This document shows, in pieces, positions 9,928 through 21,313 of a stretch of 64,000 nucleotides of DNA. Origin of the DNA: Taenia hydatigena (taxonomy: Eukaryota > Platyhelminthes > Cestoda > Cyclophyllidea > Taeniidae). Each line of letters opens with the position of its first letter. Position 1 is the stretch's first letter. The DNA lies in assembly GCA_036345935.2 (NCBI GenBank), contig JADWOT020000002.1:8676655-8740654 (forward strand), given 5' to 3'. The notes beneath the pieces were generated by a model. It saw only the letters and a program-made list of their open reading frames with translations, ran no database searches and had not been told where the DNA came from. The position numbers and the translations under genes are program-made.

Positions 9928-12900
9928 GACTTACGACAGAAGAGTAGTTGAATCCGCACCCAAAAGTGGGGGTTAATTATGCCTCGTATTTCAGGAATAA
10001 GCAACTAACAGCGCACACGAAGACAGGATCAGGAATGACCACTAGAGGCCTGCTCAAAATATTTACATGCATATGCATGTGCAGTATCCGAAATAATGAT
10101 GCCTCCGTATTTATAGTAGGCAGATGGAACCCGGATAGACAGCAAGGTGCAGTTCATGCGAGAACAGGGGAACCAAGCGAAACGTGCTTTTAGACATATT
10201 ATCCCAGGCCCAGTGACTACTGCATAAAATTCGCTCAGTGCGTAAGGCAGTGGTAGTCCTCGTATTATTGACCAAATCTAACTGAATCACAGTCTCGGTG
10301 AATGCAAGGACGCATAGTAAATGGCTAACTCAACGAAGACTCACTATGGAAGTACCAATTTTGACAAAGCCTTAATGTGAAGTTCAGTTTGAGGACCACT
10401 GTTAAAATGGCACCTCAAGGATTTCCCAAAGACGTTGCTGATGCACGATTCTAAGGTCTGAGAACATGGTAATTTCTCCTCCGCTTGTTCAGCATAGAAG
10501 ATGCGAAATTCAGGGATTCCTATTACTCTCGTAGAGTTTACCTGAACATCAGGTAAGTTCCAAAGATGTGGGCTCATCCTATCACCTTCGATCTTAGCTT
10601 GTCAGTGATTGCAAACCCCATAAGGATCCGTTGCAAACAAAGCAGATGATAAAGTAATTGCCATCGTGCAAACTCACCAGGTGTCGATAAGGATTTAAGC
10701 CGAATCCTTAGCAAATGGATGCACGCGGATCCAAGGCAGACGCATAGCTCTTCGCGCTGAGAAAATTCGGCGGTGGCGACGGAATGTCGGGTGCCTGGTC
10801 TAGCGCCTGCAGTAACTGCATGCAACGACGTAGAAGACAAAGAAAGCAAGCCAATAATTGTGTTCCAATTTCACCAAGAGGACGTGCAGGAGAGGCCCAA
10901 TTATTAAACACCGTGGATTGGCTTATCCACGGCTGCTTAATAAGCACAAAACCATATTTCTACCCTGTTGTGTGACTTCAGGCCTTCAATAAACATCCTT
11001 TTGGCAAAATTCAGATTTAATAACCCTAAATTTTGATTGCCAAGGCAAGAACAGGGCTAGTTTGAAAAGCATTCTTTCTTTTTTAGACAAAATCCCTACC
11101 TATTTACACAATGCTAGCTAAAGTAAGAAGATAATTGAAAGACAATGGCGAACCTGTAGCAAAAGATATTCAATCCAGATCCAAAACAGAAATAGAAAGC
11201 CATGCGAGCAAAAGAAGAAAGAGAAGGAACTTTTCCAGAGGCAAGAACTGTATTGTTTTCCTTTTAAATAAATCTCTTTACACCTAGCCATGTGATTCAC
11301 AATCTGGAGGCATTTAATATTAGGAGGTGTGTCAGTGCAACCACACAATTTGAATACAAATTTGCGCCCACTTTTCGTAAATCAAAAAATTTGCTTCCAA
11401 AAAAGAGCTGTTGTTTTCTCCCTTTGCATGAGAAATGGTTTTGCACATACCCTAATAACGGTTTTGCTTACACATCGGCTATGTAAGTCACACATTTAAA
11501 CATGCAAATGCTTGTCCTGCAGAATAGGGAACCGCCACGGCATAAATTTACACTAGTGCGTCCGTTTAATGATATGCCAGTGCAGAATATGTTTTATTGC
11601 AACACTGCACTTAAAGCGATTGTCAACATGCTCAGATTTGATGCCCTCGCCGTCCGCATGCACTGCTGATGTTGTCCGGCTCATAGATTATGAGTACATT
11701 GCTAATGCCTGGTGCATGGTAAGCAAAGAGGCTTCACCATTTCCTGCTATCGGTCCAGCTGTGCCAATGGGCAACCAATCTCACATTTCATTCAAGAAAT
11801 CAAGTAAAATGGAACAGGATAACCCCAAGTAAAGAAGCATGACCCGTCAAATCCAACGTCAGATGGCGCACCAAAGAAACTCGAAGTATGGCAAAGACGG
11901 GTTAGTTGTTTTGAGTTTTGCTAGCAATAAAAGCACACCCAGCCAGTCTTAAAGCCTAAGGTTTAAGGATTAGAGAGCAAAGCTAAAGCCTTCCCAATCG
12001 AGTCGATCAATTAGTGCACATCGGTGAGTCGCCAGTAATAATATAGCCAAATAGGAGGGTAATTCAGCGAACAGGGCCAGTGAAGGTAAAGTGTGGTGTG
12101 AACTGCCAGCACCATCCCAAAGCGCAAGTTGCAATAAAGGTGACGCTTAACGTTTCAAAGCTTTCAAGCGGATGGAATAGTGCAGCGCAATAGATCATAT
12201 CCCCGTTTTCGGATGAATAAAAACACTGCTTAAGCACTGCTAGAGGCAAGGATGGAAATCAAGCTTAAACTGCACAGCGAAGCATGGGACCAATAGTTAA
12301 CAATGCGGCAGGCTCGGCACTCGCAAGTGCTAGAAGTTCCAATCATGTCAGAAATCGAATTCACGCCAGACACCAATGAAGAGGCGAATCCGTGACATGA
12401 GACGATATTAATAACACCCATTCCCTGCTAGGTCAAAGCTGACTTCTAAATATTTCTCAATGAAACGAGGAGGGTTGGAGAAAACAGAAGGCAACGACTA
12501 AGGAGTGAAGTGAAAGCTGGTAGTGTTGTCGTGCAAACGGTGAGGCCAGTTCCCATATTATTGCTTCAGCCTTCCTCCCTCACCGAAGGGCTGCGCCCAT
12601 CTCCTCTATAATCGTCGCAAATCTCAATCCATGCAGTTTCGGCAACGTACCGCTTATTTTGTCAAAATCTCTAGCGTAGAAAGAGAACAACAAAGATGAC
12701 GGTTAAAATGCCACCTGAATTTGACTTTGCTGATGCAGACGGTGTAGGAGGAGCATTTTGACCTCCTTCCACTGGCATGTGACAGAACATAACTAATCAA
12801 ACATAAAGGTTGAATGGTGGCGGACTGTGTATGTGATGTGTCTAGCATGAGTGGAATTGACAAAGAGCAAAATGCGCATGCTATCAGACTCAAATCGTGA

Positions 12901-13647
12901 GGTGGTCCCGTGTGTTTCATGATGTGTGGACGTGGCACCACAGTAGCTCATCACATCTACAACCACATTACGCTTTCATTGTATTGTAGGGTCCTACTTA
13001 AACCAAATTCAGGGCAGATTGTACGAGGTGAGACAAAGATCTTAAGACGAAATATATTTAGTTCACGTCAGAGGAATCTGTGTCTTCTCGCCATGCCCTC
13101 CAGAGGTGGTAATTATACACCAACTACAGTCACCTGATCTTATGGTCGCATCATTTCAGCACTTTTAATGCACAATTAACATCAAAGGGAATTCCAGCGG
13201 AACGTGACGGTAATGCTAAAGTCAAGAGCGGAAAGGGTTCCGTTGCTCATGGTGCACGCTAACATGTTGATTGGACATGCTGGGCATACCCTTTCTCATT
13301 TGACGTGAAAGGTAGTTATGCCAAGTCTGCTGTGAGACCCAAAATAGGCACAAACAATTTCATGTCGTCTGAGTAAGTTTCCTCTCTCGCGATAAGCATT
13401 GGACGTCATGCATGACAATTGCGTTAGAAAGAGCTCTGTCCAAATTTCCTTGCATTGGCGTACTCCCAGCATAATTCGTCGTGGACAGTAAGTACATGTT
13501 CAGTTTAAATACACTGCCACAAATTTGCTAGCGGAACTGATTTTGTGCCCTAATATTGCATCCCTTTTGCACAAAATGTAGAACATCATCAAAAATGTAG
13601 GGATTTGAAGCATAAGACAGTTGCCCAATTCGCATCCCAGTGTAAGC

Positions 13648-13721
13648 TCAGTTTCGAGTTGGCGGAAATGCTAGCCTCCAAAGAGAATAAGGTGAGCACA
13701 AGATGCCTGTATTTTTAGTAG
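13648..13721 (-). CDS. candidate exon 4 (C-terminal tail) of left 45W-like gene
   Basis: This is the mirror of 21240-21313. The acceptor is ttagacag at 13722-13729 (minus strand). The exon continues at phase 1 and ends in TGA at 13648. It encodes a short tail containing NTGILCSPYS, which resembles DTGILFAS in the tail exon of the third gene at 35.9-36.1 kb. It is less hydrophobic than expected, so the exon is tentative. Confidence 0.35.
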
Positions 13722-14053
13722 CTGTCTAATCAAAGGGATCACACCGGGAATAATTAAACATAAGTGAGTAACACTGCTTCATTGCACGCACTGTGAAATC
13801 GTATGTTGAGAAAAGAGGAGTCTGGTAATTTTGCGAAATAGACCGTGGTTGCAGGCATGGTCGAACTGTTGGCGATTTGCACTTCACCACAAGTAAGCTC
13901 AAGCACGCCTCATTGCCGTGCCAGAGGGGGCCAGACGGAATGGGCCCTTGGGCAGATCAGTTGGTCGCCATAATACCCTCGTCCTTCCTATGCAAACAGA
14001 CAAGTCATCTCTCGGTGTGGTGGAGCATATTACAATCGCACTTGCCAGCTTAC

Positions 14054-14347
14054 CTGGAGGTGGTGTTGTAACAAATCCATCGTATAGTTCAGCCGCCTCT
14101 GTGTCCACCAACACCCGGTATCGAGTTTTGGCCTCCAACCCGTCATGAGTGATCCTACCCTGTGAATAATTTACCGTTTTACTCCTGGAGAAGTAAGGTC
14201 GATGAGTAGAAACCACAGTCAGTCTAATCTGGTTCGCGTAGTGTCCACCCAACGCTCTCACATCCCAAGTTAAAGTAATGCTTTGTGACGTCGTGAAACT
14301 CCATTGGAAGTGTGCTGGAAGCGGTTTTAACCCTTCCTTTGCCTCGT
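14054..14347 (-). CDS. FN3-b exon of left 45W-like gene (intact)
   Basis: Length 294 nt, open throughout. It is bounded by the acceptor ccattttgcag and a strong donor, ccag followed by gtaagct, at 14053. It encodes one FN3 domain: PAHFQWSF (strand A/B region), the core tryptophan in LTWDVR, HYANQIRLT, and RYRVLVDT near the C-terminal strands, ending PPPG. This is the ordinary length and order for one FN3 repeat in taeniid oncosphere antigens. Confidence 0.8.
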
Positions 14348-14826
14348 CTGCAAAATGGAAAAAATATTTAATGCGTAATAGCAATTATGCAGACATTCGG
14401 ACTCCATTAGGAAGAAAAATGAGGGACGGTTAATACCAAGCTATTTACGATGATGACAGCAAGCAGCTTGAAGCAAATATGTTTACCCCTAAGCCGAAAC
14501 AAACACTTGCTCAAAGCGGACGCTAATTTAAGATTCGTGGGTGTGCAGCATAATTACGGGCGTGCTGTGAGGGAGACGTTCATTATTGATGCGTGAGTAT
14601 AGTCCGGATTTTATAGCAGACATTTTTGGGCTACGCATCTCATGCCTTTGGGACGGGCAATAGGCACTTGGCGCATACTTTTTATCCAATATCCACTTGC
14701 TCACAATATGCTTATAATTAAATGAACAAATGGGGCAGTAGCACAACATCGTGACCTTCCTTATGTAAAGAGGCATGCCAGTCTTCGGCATGATGATGCA
14801 TTTCATAATCACACTTGCCAGCTTAC

Positions 14827-15130
14827 CAGTGGGCAATGTTTTAATGAATCCGTCGAATAAAACATCAGAGCTCTCATTTGTAATTGCGTTTACTAACACA
14901 TGGTATCGTGTGTCGGACTCCATCCCGTAAAGAATGAACATTCCCTCCGAAAAGTCTTCTTTTTGCTCTCGAGTAAAAAGGGTTCGAAGGTGAAAATGCA
15001 GTCAGTCTAATTTGGTTCGCGTAGTGCTCACCCAACTTTTTCACATCCCAAAGTAGCGTAATGGTGTGTGCGCTCACGCAGCACCAGTGGAAGTGCTTTG
15101 GAAGCGGTGGTTTTACTTCTATCGCCTCTT
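14827..15130 (-). pseudogene. FN3-a exon of left 45W-like gene (1-nt frameshift)
   Basis: The acceptor is cattttacag and the donor is cactg followed by gtaagc at 14826. The exon opens with EAIEVKPPLPKHFHW and runs in frame through LLWDVKKLGEHYANQIRLT. It then changes frame within the A-rich run at 14953-14965. The rest of the domain (SDTRYHVLVNA, then DGFIKTLPTG) continues in the next frame. The break may be real or, less likely because both arms carry it, a homopolymer sequencing error. Confidence 0.75.
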
Positions 15131-15643
15131 CTGTAAAATGAAAAAGTGTCCTGCTTAGGAGAACTGCTGCGGACATTGTGAATCACTTCGAAGCAGGAAT
15201 ACTAAGAAGCTTGTGCTTCCCAAATGAAAGCACCGGCAGTAAGAGGTATGACTACTTGCAAGTTACCTTTAAAATACGACAATCGGCATGCTTGATCTGT
15301 GGGACAGGTGTCTGTAAGTATTAGCCTATGACGTATGAGCTTGAATTGAAATGAAACGTATGCACCGAGAATCACGCTAATAATTTAAGTGGAACGCAGC
15401 AGAGATAAGAAATGCGGCATTTAATTCGTGTGACATGATTGTCATTCGCACACAAATGCCACCGTCAAGTGGTACAAACGCAGCTATGTATGAGTGGATG
15501 GAAGATGACGAGGTAAAATCAAGTGAATGCAGCAATTAAAAAGTAAACGCACATAGTGCCTCGCCTAAGAAGAACGGAAGCAATTAACCGGTGAGAAATG
15601 TGTACAAATGCTGATCAATATTATACAGTAGATTGAAACTCAC

Positions 15644-15713
15644 CACTCAGTTCTATGCGGCTCCTCGCAAAGTAAGAAAGTGTCAGCAGCATAAGATACA
15701 AACGAAACGACAT
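15644..15713 (-). CDS. exon 1 (signal peptide) of left 45W-like gene
   Basis: The ATG is at 15713. 70 nt encode MSFRLYLMLLTLSYF and eight further residues, a typical secretory signal, then the donor gtgagt at 15643, phase 1. Exon 1 of the third gene (39443-39512) is also exactly 70 nt and phase 1. The start is supported by a TATA box 41 bp upstream. Confidence 0.65.
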
Positions 15714-15753
15714 TGCCTACGAAGAATTGGATTACAAGTCTAAATTATGGTGC

Positions 15754-15760
15754 ATTTATA
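15754..15760 (-). promoter_or_regulatory. TATA box of left 45W-like gene
   Basis: TATAAAT on the minus strand, 41 bp upstream of the ATG at 15713. The mirror copy is at 19201-19207. The third gene has TATAAATA at almost the same distance from its ATG. Confidence 0.5.
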
Positions 15761-16659
15761 AGATTGGGCACCACTATACCAGCCTATCAAATGCGTGTTC
15801 TTGAACTACAAGGCAACTCCTACATGCGCAAAGTAGTTGATCGTGAAATAATGTGTTGCTTTCTGCTCTGAAATCAGTGGTCTGCTACCACATGACTTAT
15901 CATGAAGGTGCGCAGAGGCAAAGGCTGAAATAAAGTACAAGGCTCAATGACGCCATTGGTCTCAAGTTGTATGTCATGTCAACAGAGGGCGAATTGATGC
16001 AGCTAGGCAGCCTTGAGATATAAAGCTAGTTCAGCGAGGCCAAATCACAGCCAAAAGCCCCTGTAGTACCGATTAAGGACTGACTGACTGCCCTTCTGGC
16101 TCCATCGTCACGTCTAGTAGATCTCGCATTTATGCGAGAAATAAATGATGTCCGGGGAAAAGGAGGTGGAAAATTGATGCTTGATAATGGATGATTTCCA
16201 GCAAAAATGCGCCTAGACAAGTACACTTGCAAAATTTCTTTTAATATCAACGTCGTAACGTGGTCAATGCAGAAATATGCGTAGAAACGTGGGTAGATAA
16301 GCAAGACATGTAAGTGTCCTTCAATGAAACTAGAGTCTTATCCGTTGTTGGGTCCGCAATGTTAACTCACTCACATTGACAACCTTCTGTAGAAGTAGGC
16401 TTCGATTGACGAAGGAATACGCCTCACTTCACCCTAAGTGTCAAATCACAAAGCCATTCTGAAATACACAGCAAAGAACTTCAAAGCGCTGTCAATTTTG
16501 ACGCATCCAATTTGCGATGGTGTAATTTTCGGTGGAAAGAAGATTGGCGCAATTAGGCTTCATTCCATCCCACTCCCCTATTTTGGTTAGCATGAAATAT
16601 GTTGGATTTTACCAAAACCACCTGCTATCTTATTTTCCTATTATGTTCTATGCTTTCTT

Positions 16660-18300
16660 TGCAGAATTTTACCATTTACATTTACATCGGTATATGGGTG
16701 GTGGGCATAAGTGTTAGCAAAGCCACATCTTGTGTGCCACCAATCCATGTGGAGGGATAATCCAGAACGCGATGTAGTCATGTAGTAGATCTGCAGAATT
16801 CGTCCACATTATTACGGCTTGTGTCAGAGATGTAAGTAGGTGTCAGCAATGCCACAAATCGGGTGCCGTCAATCAGTGTGAAGGGATAATTTAGGCCCAT
16901 AAATGGCTTACTGGACACCCGCAGAATTTACTCATATACTTGCGACTTTAAAATCACACCGATGTCGGTGGTGAGTGCAAGCATTAAAAATTTTACACCT
17001 TTTATGCGAAAAATTCATGTGAAGGGATAAACTAGACCCAATCGATGGCATGTAGGTGACCAGCAAAATTCACACAGTTGAGCTTGACGTGAAAATCACA
17101 TCCATATGGCAGTAGTGAGTGAGTGTTAGCAATGCCACAACTTGTGTGCCACCAATCAATAAGAGGACTAATCCACGCGCCATAGATAGCATTTGAGACA
17201 TCTACAGAATTGACCGATATACTTTCGACATTAATCTCGCACCGGTCGTTCAGTGGTGGGTGTAAGTATCAGAAATGCCACACCTCATGTGCCAACAATC
17301 AGTGTGGAAGAATAATCTTAACCCCATAGATAGCATGTGAGGCACCTGCACCGGTTTGTCCGTGTTGAGCGTAAGATTTAGCAATGCAAATCCTGTATGT
17401 CACTAATCAATGCAGAAGGATATTCTAAGGCGCATAGCTGGCAATTGACGAAGCTGCAGAATTTACACATATTTGCCTCTTCCACTTCACACAGGTCAGT
17501 CGGTGATGAGAGTAAGTGTTAGCAATGCTACACTCTGCGTTCCATCAATTACTGTGGAGGGGTAATCTGGACGCCATAGATAGCATGTGGGAGAGCCGCA
17601 GAATTGACTCGTTTTCTCTAGACATTAATCCCACACCGGTCTGTCGGTGGTGGGTGTAACTGTTAGCAATACTTAACTTGTGTGCTATTTATCAGAGCGG
17701 AAGTTAAATTTTAATCGTCATAGATGGCATTTGACAAATCTGTAAAATCTGCACACATTTGCTTCCTCCCTTCCTTACAGGTCATTCAGTAGTTGAGTAA
17801 GTGTTTACTGTGCCACAAATTGTGTGCCACCGATCGTTTGGAGGGCTAATCTATAGCGCACCTTTGTTTTTTGAGGGGTCTGCAGAATTCACTCACATTC
17901 TTGCGACATTAAACTCACACCTGTCTGTTATTGGTTGGTGTTACTGTCAGTAATGCCACATCTTGTGTGCCACCAATTGGTGTGATGGGATTTTCCAAAC
18001 CCCATGGGTAGCATGTGAGAGACTCTCAGAATTTACTTACATTCTTACGTCTTTGACATCACACTGATTTTCAGTGGTGGGTTAACGTGTTATCAACGCG
18101 ATTTGTGGCATTGCTGACACCTACTTACATCTCTGACACAAGCCGTAATAATGTGGACGAATTCTGCAGATCTACTACATGACTACATCGCGTTCTGGAT
18201 TATCCCTCCACATGGATTGGTGGCACACAAGATGTGGCTTTGCTAACACTTATGCCCACCACCCATATACCGATGTAAATGTAAATGGTAAAATTCTGCA
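16660..18300. repeat. degenerate ~142-bp tandem repeat array spanning the palindrome centre
   Basis: A unit with the core gtgttagcaatgccacaact, tgtgtgccaccaatca, a cataga-tagcatgtgaga block, ctgcagaatt, and cacaccggtc ahead of ggtggtgggtgtaa recurs. Its core starts near 16713, 16841, 16978, 17124, 17267, 17377, 17517, 17662, 17801, 17945 and 18086, a spacing of 110-146 bp and mostly 137-146. Units differ by many substitutions and small indels. From 18099 the sequence is the reverse complement of the first units. No ORF is conserved between units. Two more units lie at about 60800-61075. Confidence 0.85.
16862..18098. repeat. spacer of the inverted duplication (unique to the centre)
   Basis: These 1237 bp lie between the arms and consist of the ~142-bp tandem units in plus orientation. 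The right junction (18098/18099) falls inside the gttatcaacg-like core of a unit. The sequence after it, atttgtggcattgctgacac, is the same core reversed. Confidence 0.85.
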
Positions 18301-19200
18301 AAGAAAGCATAGAACATAATAGGAAAATAAGATAGCAGGTGGTTTTGGTAAAATCCAACATATTTCATGCTAACCAAAATAGGGGAGTGGGATGGAATGA
18401 AGCCTAATTGCGCCAATCTTCTTTCCACCGAAAATTACACCATCGCAAATTGGATGCGTCAAAATTGATAGCGCTTTGAAGTTCTTTGCTGTGTATTTCA
18501 GAATGGCTTTGTGATTTGACACTTAGGGTGAAGTGAGGCGTATTCCTTCGTCAATCGAAGCCTACTTCTACAGAAGGTTGTCAATGTGAGTGAGTTAACA
18601 TTGCGGACCCAACAACGGATAAGACTCTAGTTTCATTGAAGGACACTTACATGTCTTGCTTATCTACCCACATTTCTACGCATATTTCTGCATTGACCAC
18701 GTTACGACGTTGATACTGAAAGAAATTTTGCAAGTGTACTTGTCTAGGCGCATTTTTTGCTGGAAATCATCCATTATCAAGCATCAATTTTCCACCTCCT
18801 TTTCCCCGGACATCATTTATTTCTCGCATAAATGCGAGATCTACTAGACGTGACGATGGAGCCAGAAGGGCAGTCAGTCAGTCCTTAATCGGTACTACAG
18901 GGGCTTTTGGCTGTGATTTGGCCTCGCTGAACTAGCTTTATATCTCAAGGCTGCCTAGCTGCATCAATTCGCCCTCTGTTGACATGACATACAACTTGAG
19001 ACCAATGGCGTCATTGAGCCTTGTACTTTATTTCAGCCTTTGCCTCTGCGCACCTTCATGATAAGTCATGTGGTAGCAGACCACTGATTTCAGAGCAGAA
19101 AGCAACACATTATTTCACGATCAACTACTTTGCGCATGTAGGAGTTGCCTTGTAGTTCAAGAACACGCATTTGATAGGCTGGTATAGTGGTGCCCAATCT

Positions 19201-19207
19201 TATAAAT
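19201..19207 (+). promoter_or_regulatory. TATA box of right 45W-like gene
   Basis: TATAAAT, 41 bp upstream of the ATG at 19248. It is the mirror of the box at 15754-15760. Confidence 0.5.
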
Positions 19208-19247
19208 GCACCATAATTTAGACTTGTAATCCAATTCTTCGTAGGCA

Positions 19248-19317
19248 ATGTCGTTTCGTTTGTATCTTATGCTGCTGACACTTTCTTACTTTGCGAGGAG
19301 CCGCATAGAACTGAGTG
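19248..19317 (+). CDS. exon 1 (signal peptide) of right 45W-like gene
   Basis: ATG at 19248, hydrophobic leader MSFRLYLMLLTLSYF, donor gtgagt at 19318, phase 1, 70 nt long. Confidence 0.65.
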
Positions 19318-19830
19318 GTGAGTTTCAATCTACTGTATAATATTGATCAGCATTTGTACACATTTCTCACCGGTTAATTGCTTCCGTTCTTCTTAGGCGA
19401 GGCACTATGTGCGTTTACTTTTTAATTGCTGCATTCACTTGATTTTACCTCGTCATCTTCCATCCACTCATACATAGCTGCGTTTGTACCACTTGACGGT
19501 GGCATTTGTGTGCGAATGACAATCATGTCACACGAATTAAATGCCGCATTTCTTATCTCTGCTGCGTTCCACTTAAATTATTAGCGTGATTCTCGGTGCA
19601 TACGTTTCATTTCAATTCAAGCTCATACGTCATAGGCTAATACTTACAGACACCTGTCCCACAGATCAAGCATGCCGATTGTCGTATTTTAAAGGTAACT
19701 TGCAAGTAGTCATACCTCTTACTGCCGGTGCTTTCATTTGGGAAGCACAAGCTTCTTAGTATTCCTGCTTCGAAGTGATTCACAATGTCCGCAGCAGTTC
19801 TCCTAAGCAGGACACTTTTTCATTTTACAG

Positions 19831-20134
19831 AAGAGGCGATAGAAGTAAAACCACCGCTTCCAAAGCACTTCCACTGGTGCTGCGTGAGCGCACACACCAT
19901 TACGCTACTTTGGGATGTGAAAAAGTTGGGTGAGCACTACGCGAACCAAATTAGACTGACTGCATTTTCACCTTCGAACCCTTTTTACTCGAGAGCAAAA
20001 AGAAGACTTTTCGGAGGGAATGTTCATTCTTTACGGGATGGAGTCCGACACACGATACCATGTGTTAGTAAACGCAATTACAAATGAGAGCTCTGATGTT
20101 TTATTCGACGGATTCATTAAAACATTGCCCACTG
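19831..20134 (+). pseudogene. FN3-a exon of right 45W-like gene (1-nt frameshift)
   Basis: Acceptor ttttacag before 19831 and donor gtaagc at 20135. Length is 304 nt, one base more than a phase-preserving length. The frame changes in the run gcaaaaagaagac near 19996-20008. Both halves match FN3-b (HYANQIRLT before the break, TRY-VLV after it). Confidence 0.75.
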
Positions 20135-20613
20135 GTAAGCTGGCAAGTGTGATTATGAAATGCATCATCATGCCGAAGACTGGCATGCCTCTTTACATAA
20201 GGAAGGTCACGATGTTGTGCTACTGCCCCATTTGTTCATTTAATTATAAGCATATTGTGAGCAAGTGGATATTGGATAAAAAGTATGCGCCAAGTGCCTA
20301 TTGCCCGTCCCAAAGGCATGAGATGCGTAGCCCAAAAATGTCTGCTATAAAATCCGGACTATACTCACGCATCAATAATGAACGTCTCCCTCACAGCACG
20401 CCCGTAATTATGCTGCACACCCACGAATCTTAAATTAGCGTCCGCTTTGAGCAAGTGTTTGTTTCGGCTTAGGGGTAAACATATTTGCTTCAAGCTGCTT
20501 GCTGTCATCATCGTAAATAGCTTGGTATTAACCGTCCCTCATTTTTCTTCCTAATGGAGTCCGAATGTCTGCATAATTGCTATTACGCATTAAATATTTT
20601 TTCCATTTTGCAG

Positions 20614-20907
20614 ACGAGGCAAAGGAAGGGTTAAAACCGCTTCCAGCACACTTCCAATGGAGTTTCACGACGTCACAAAGCATTACTTTAACTTGGGATG
20701 TGAGAGCGTTGGGTGGACACTACGCGAACCAGATTAGACTGACTGTGGTTTCTACTCATCGACCTTACTTCTCCAGGAGTAAAACGGTAAATTATTCACA
20801 GGGTAGGATCACTCATGACGGGTTGGAGGCCAAAACTCGATACCGGGTGTTGGTGGACACAGAGGCGGCTGAACTATACGATGGATTTGTTACAACACCA
20901 CCTCCAG
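20614..20907 (+). CDS. FN3-b exon of right 45W-like gene (intact)
   Basis: Acceptor ccattttgcag, donor gtaagct at 20908, 294 nt open at phase 1. It encodes PAHFQWSF, LTWDVR, HYANQIRLT and RYRVLVDT, ending PPPG. It is identical to the left copy. Confidence 0.8.
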
Positions 20908-21239
20908 GTAAGCTGGCAAGTGCGATTGTAATATGCTCCACCACACCGAGAGATGACTTGTCTGTTTGCATAGGAAGGACGAGGGTATTATGGCGACCAA
21001 CTGATCTGCCCAAGGGCCCATTCCGTCTGGCCCCCTCTGGCACGGCAATGAGGCGTGCTTGAGCTTACTTGTGGTGAAGTGCAAATCGCCAACAGTTCGA
21101 CCATGCCTGCAACCACGGTCTATTTCGCAAAATTACCAGACTCCTCTTTTCTCAACATACGATTTCACAGTGCGTGCAATGAAGCAGTGTTACTCACTTA
21201 TGTTTAATTATTCCCGGTGTGATCCCTTTGATTAGACAG

Positions 21240-21313
21240 CTACTAAAAATACAGGCATCTTGTGCTCACCTTATTCTCTTTGGAGGCTAGCATTTCCGCC
21301 AACTCGAAACTGA
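21240..21313 (+). CDS. candidate exon 4 (C-terminal tail) of right 45W-like gene
   Basis: Acceptor gattagacag before 21240. It enters at phase 1 and ends at TGA 21311-21313. It encodes ATKNTGILCSPYSLW and nine more residues. NTGIL matches DTGIL of the third gene's tail exon. The weak hydrophobicity leaves the call tentative. Confidence 0.35.

Larger units (their letters stand above)
13648..15713 (-). pseudogene. 45W/TSOL45-like oncosphere antigen gene, left copy (frameshifted FN3-a exon)
   Basis: Four exons are predicted: 15644-15713 (signal peptide), 14827-15130 (FN3-a), 14054-14347 (FN3-b) and 13648-13721 (tail), all joined at phase 1. Family basis: secreted or surface FN3 antigens of taeniid oncospheres (45W, TSOL45, EG95) have a signal-peptide exon, FN3 exons and a short hydrophobic tail exon. 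Seen here: a 16-residue hydrophobic leader, two FN3 exons sharing the pattern HF-W, then L-W-D-V, then H-YANQIRLT, and GTAAGC donors. FN3-a has one extra base in an A-rich run at 14953-14965 and is 304 nt long instead of a multiple of three, so the full-length message is broken. FN3-b is open, and a message skipping FN3-a would read in frame for about 145 residues. Identical to the right-arm copy in all coding parts compared. Confidence 0.7.
9928..16861. repeat. inner left arm of inverted duplication (near identical)
   Basis: This is the reverse complement of 18099-25033. Paired coordinates sum to 34961 across the arm and to 34960 after a single 1-bp indel near 16202. Reading through both arms I noticed only about eight substitutions (at 10054, 10077, 10619, 12298, 16242, 16244, 16288 and 16491) and that indel, in 6.9 kb. 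My comparison was by eye and not exhaustive. The arm carries a 45W-like gene on the minus strand and ends inside a ~142-bp tandem repeat. Confidence 0.95.
19248..21313 (+). pseudogene. 45W/TSOL45-like oncosphere antigen gene, right copy (frameshifted FN3-a exon)
   Basis: The exons are 19248-19317 (signal peptide), 19831-20134 (FN3-a, frameshifted at 19996-20008), 20614-20907 (FN3-b, intact) and 21240-21313 (tail, tentative). Introns are about 513, 479 and 332 nt, all phase 1. The coding parts match the left copy exactly where I compared them, including the frameshift, so the break predates the duplication or was spread by gene conversion. The likely product, if exon 2 is skipped, is a small secreted or surface-anchored single-FN3 protein. 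Family members are oncosphere antigens that elicit protective immunity in the intermediate host. The species-level gene name cannot be decided from this sequence alone. Confidence 0.7.

Noticed and set aside
13877..14148. Plus-strand ORFs over the left FN3-b exon (and their mirrors at 20813-21084)
   Set aside because: They lie antisense to a recognised FN3 exon with clean splice sites, and their peptides have no domain pattern.
16862..18098. Could the regular repeats be a CRISPR array?
   Set aside because: Units are about 142 bp, heavily diverged and without constant short repeats and unique spacers; the context is eukaryotic.
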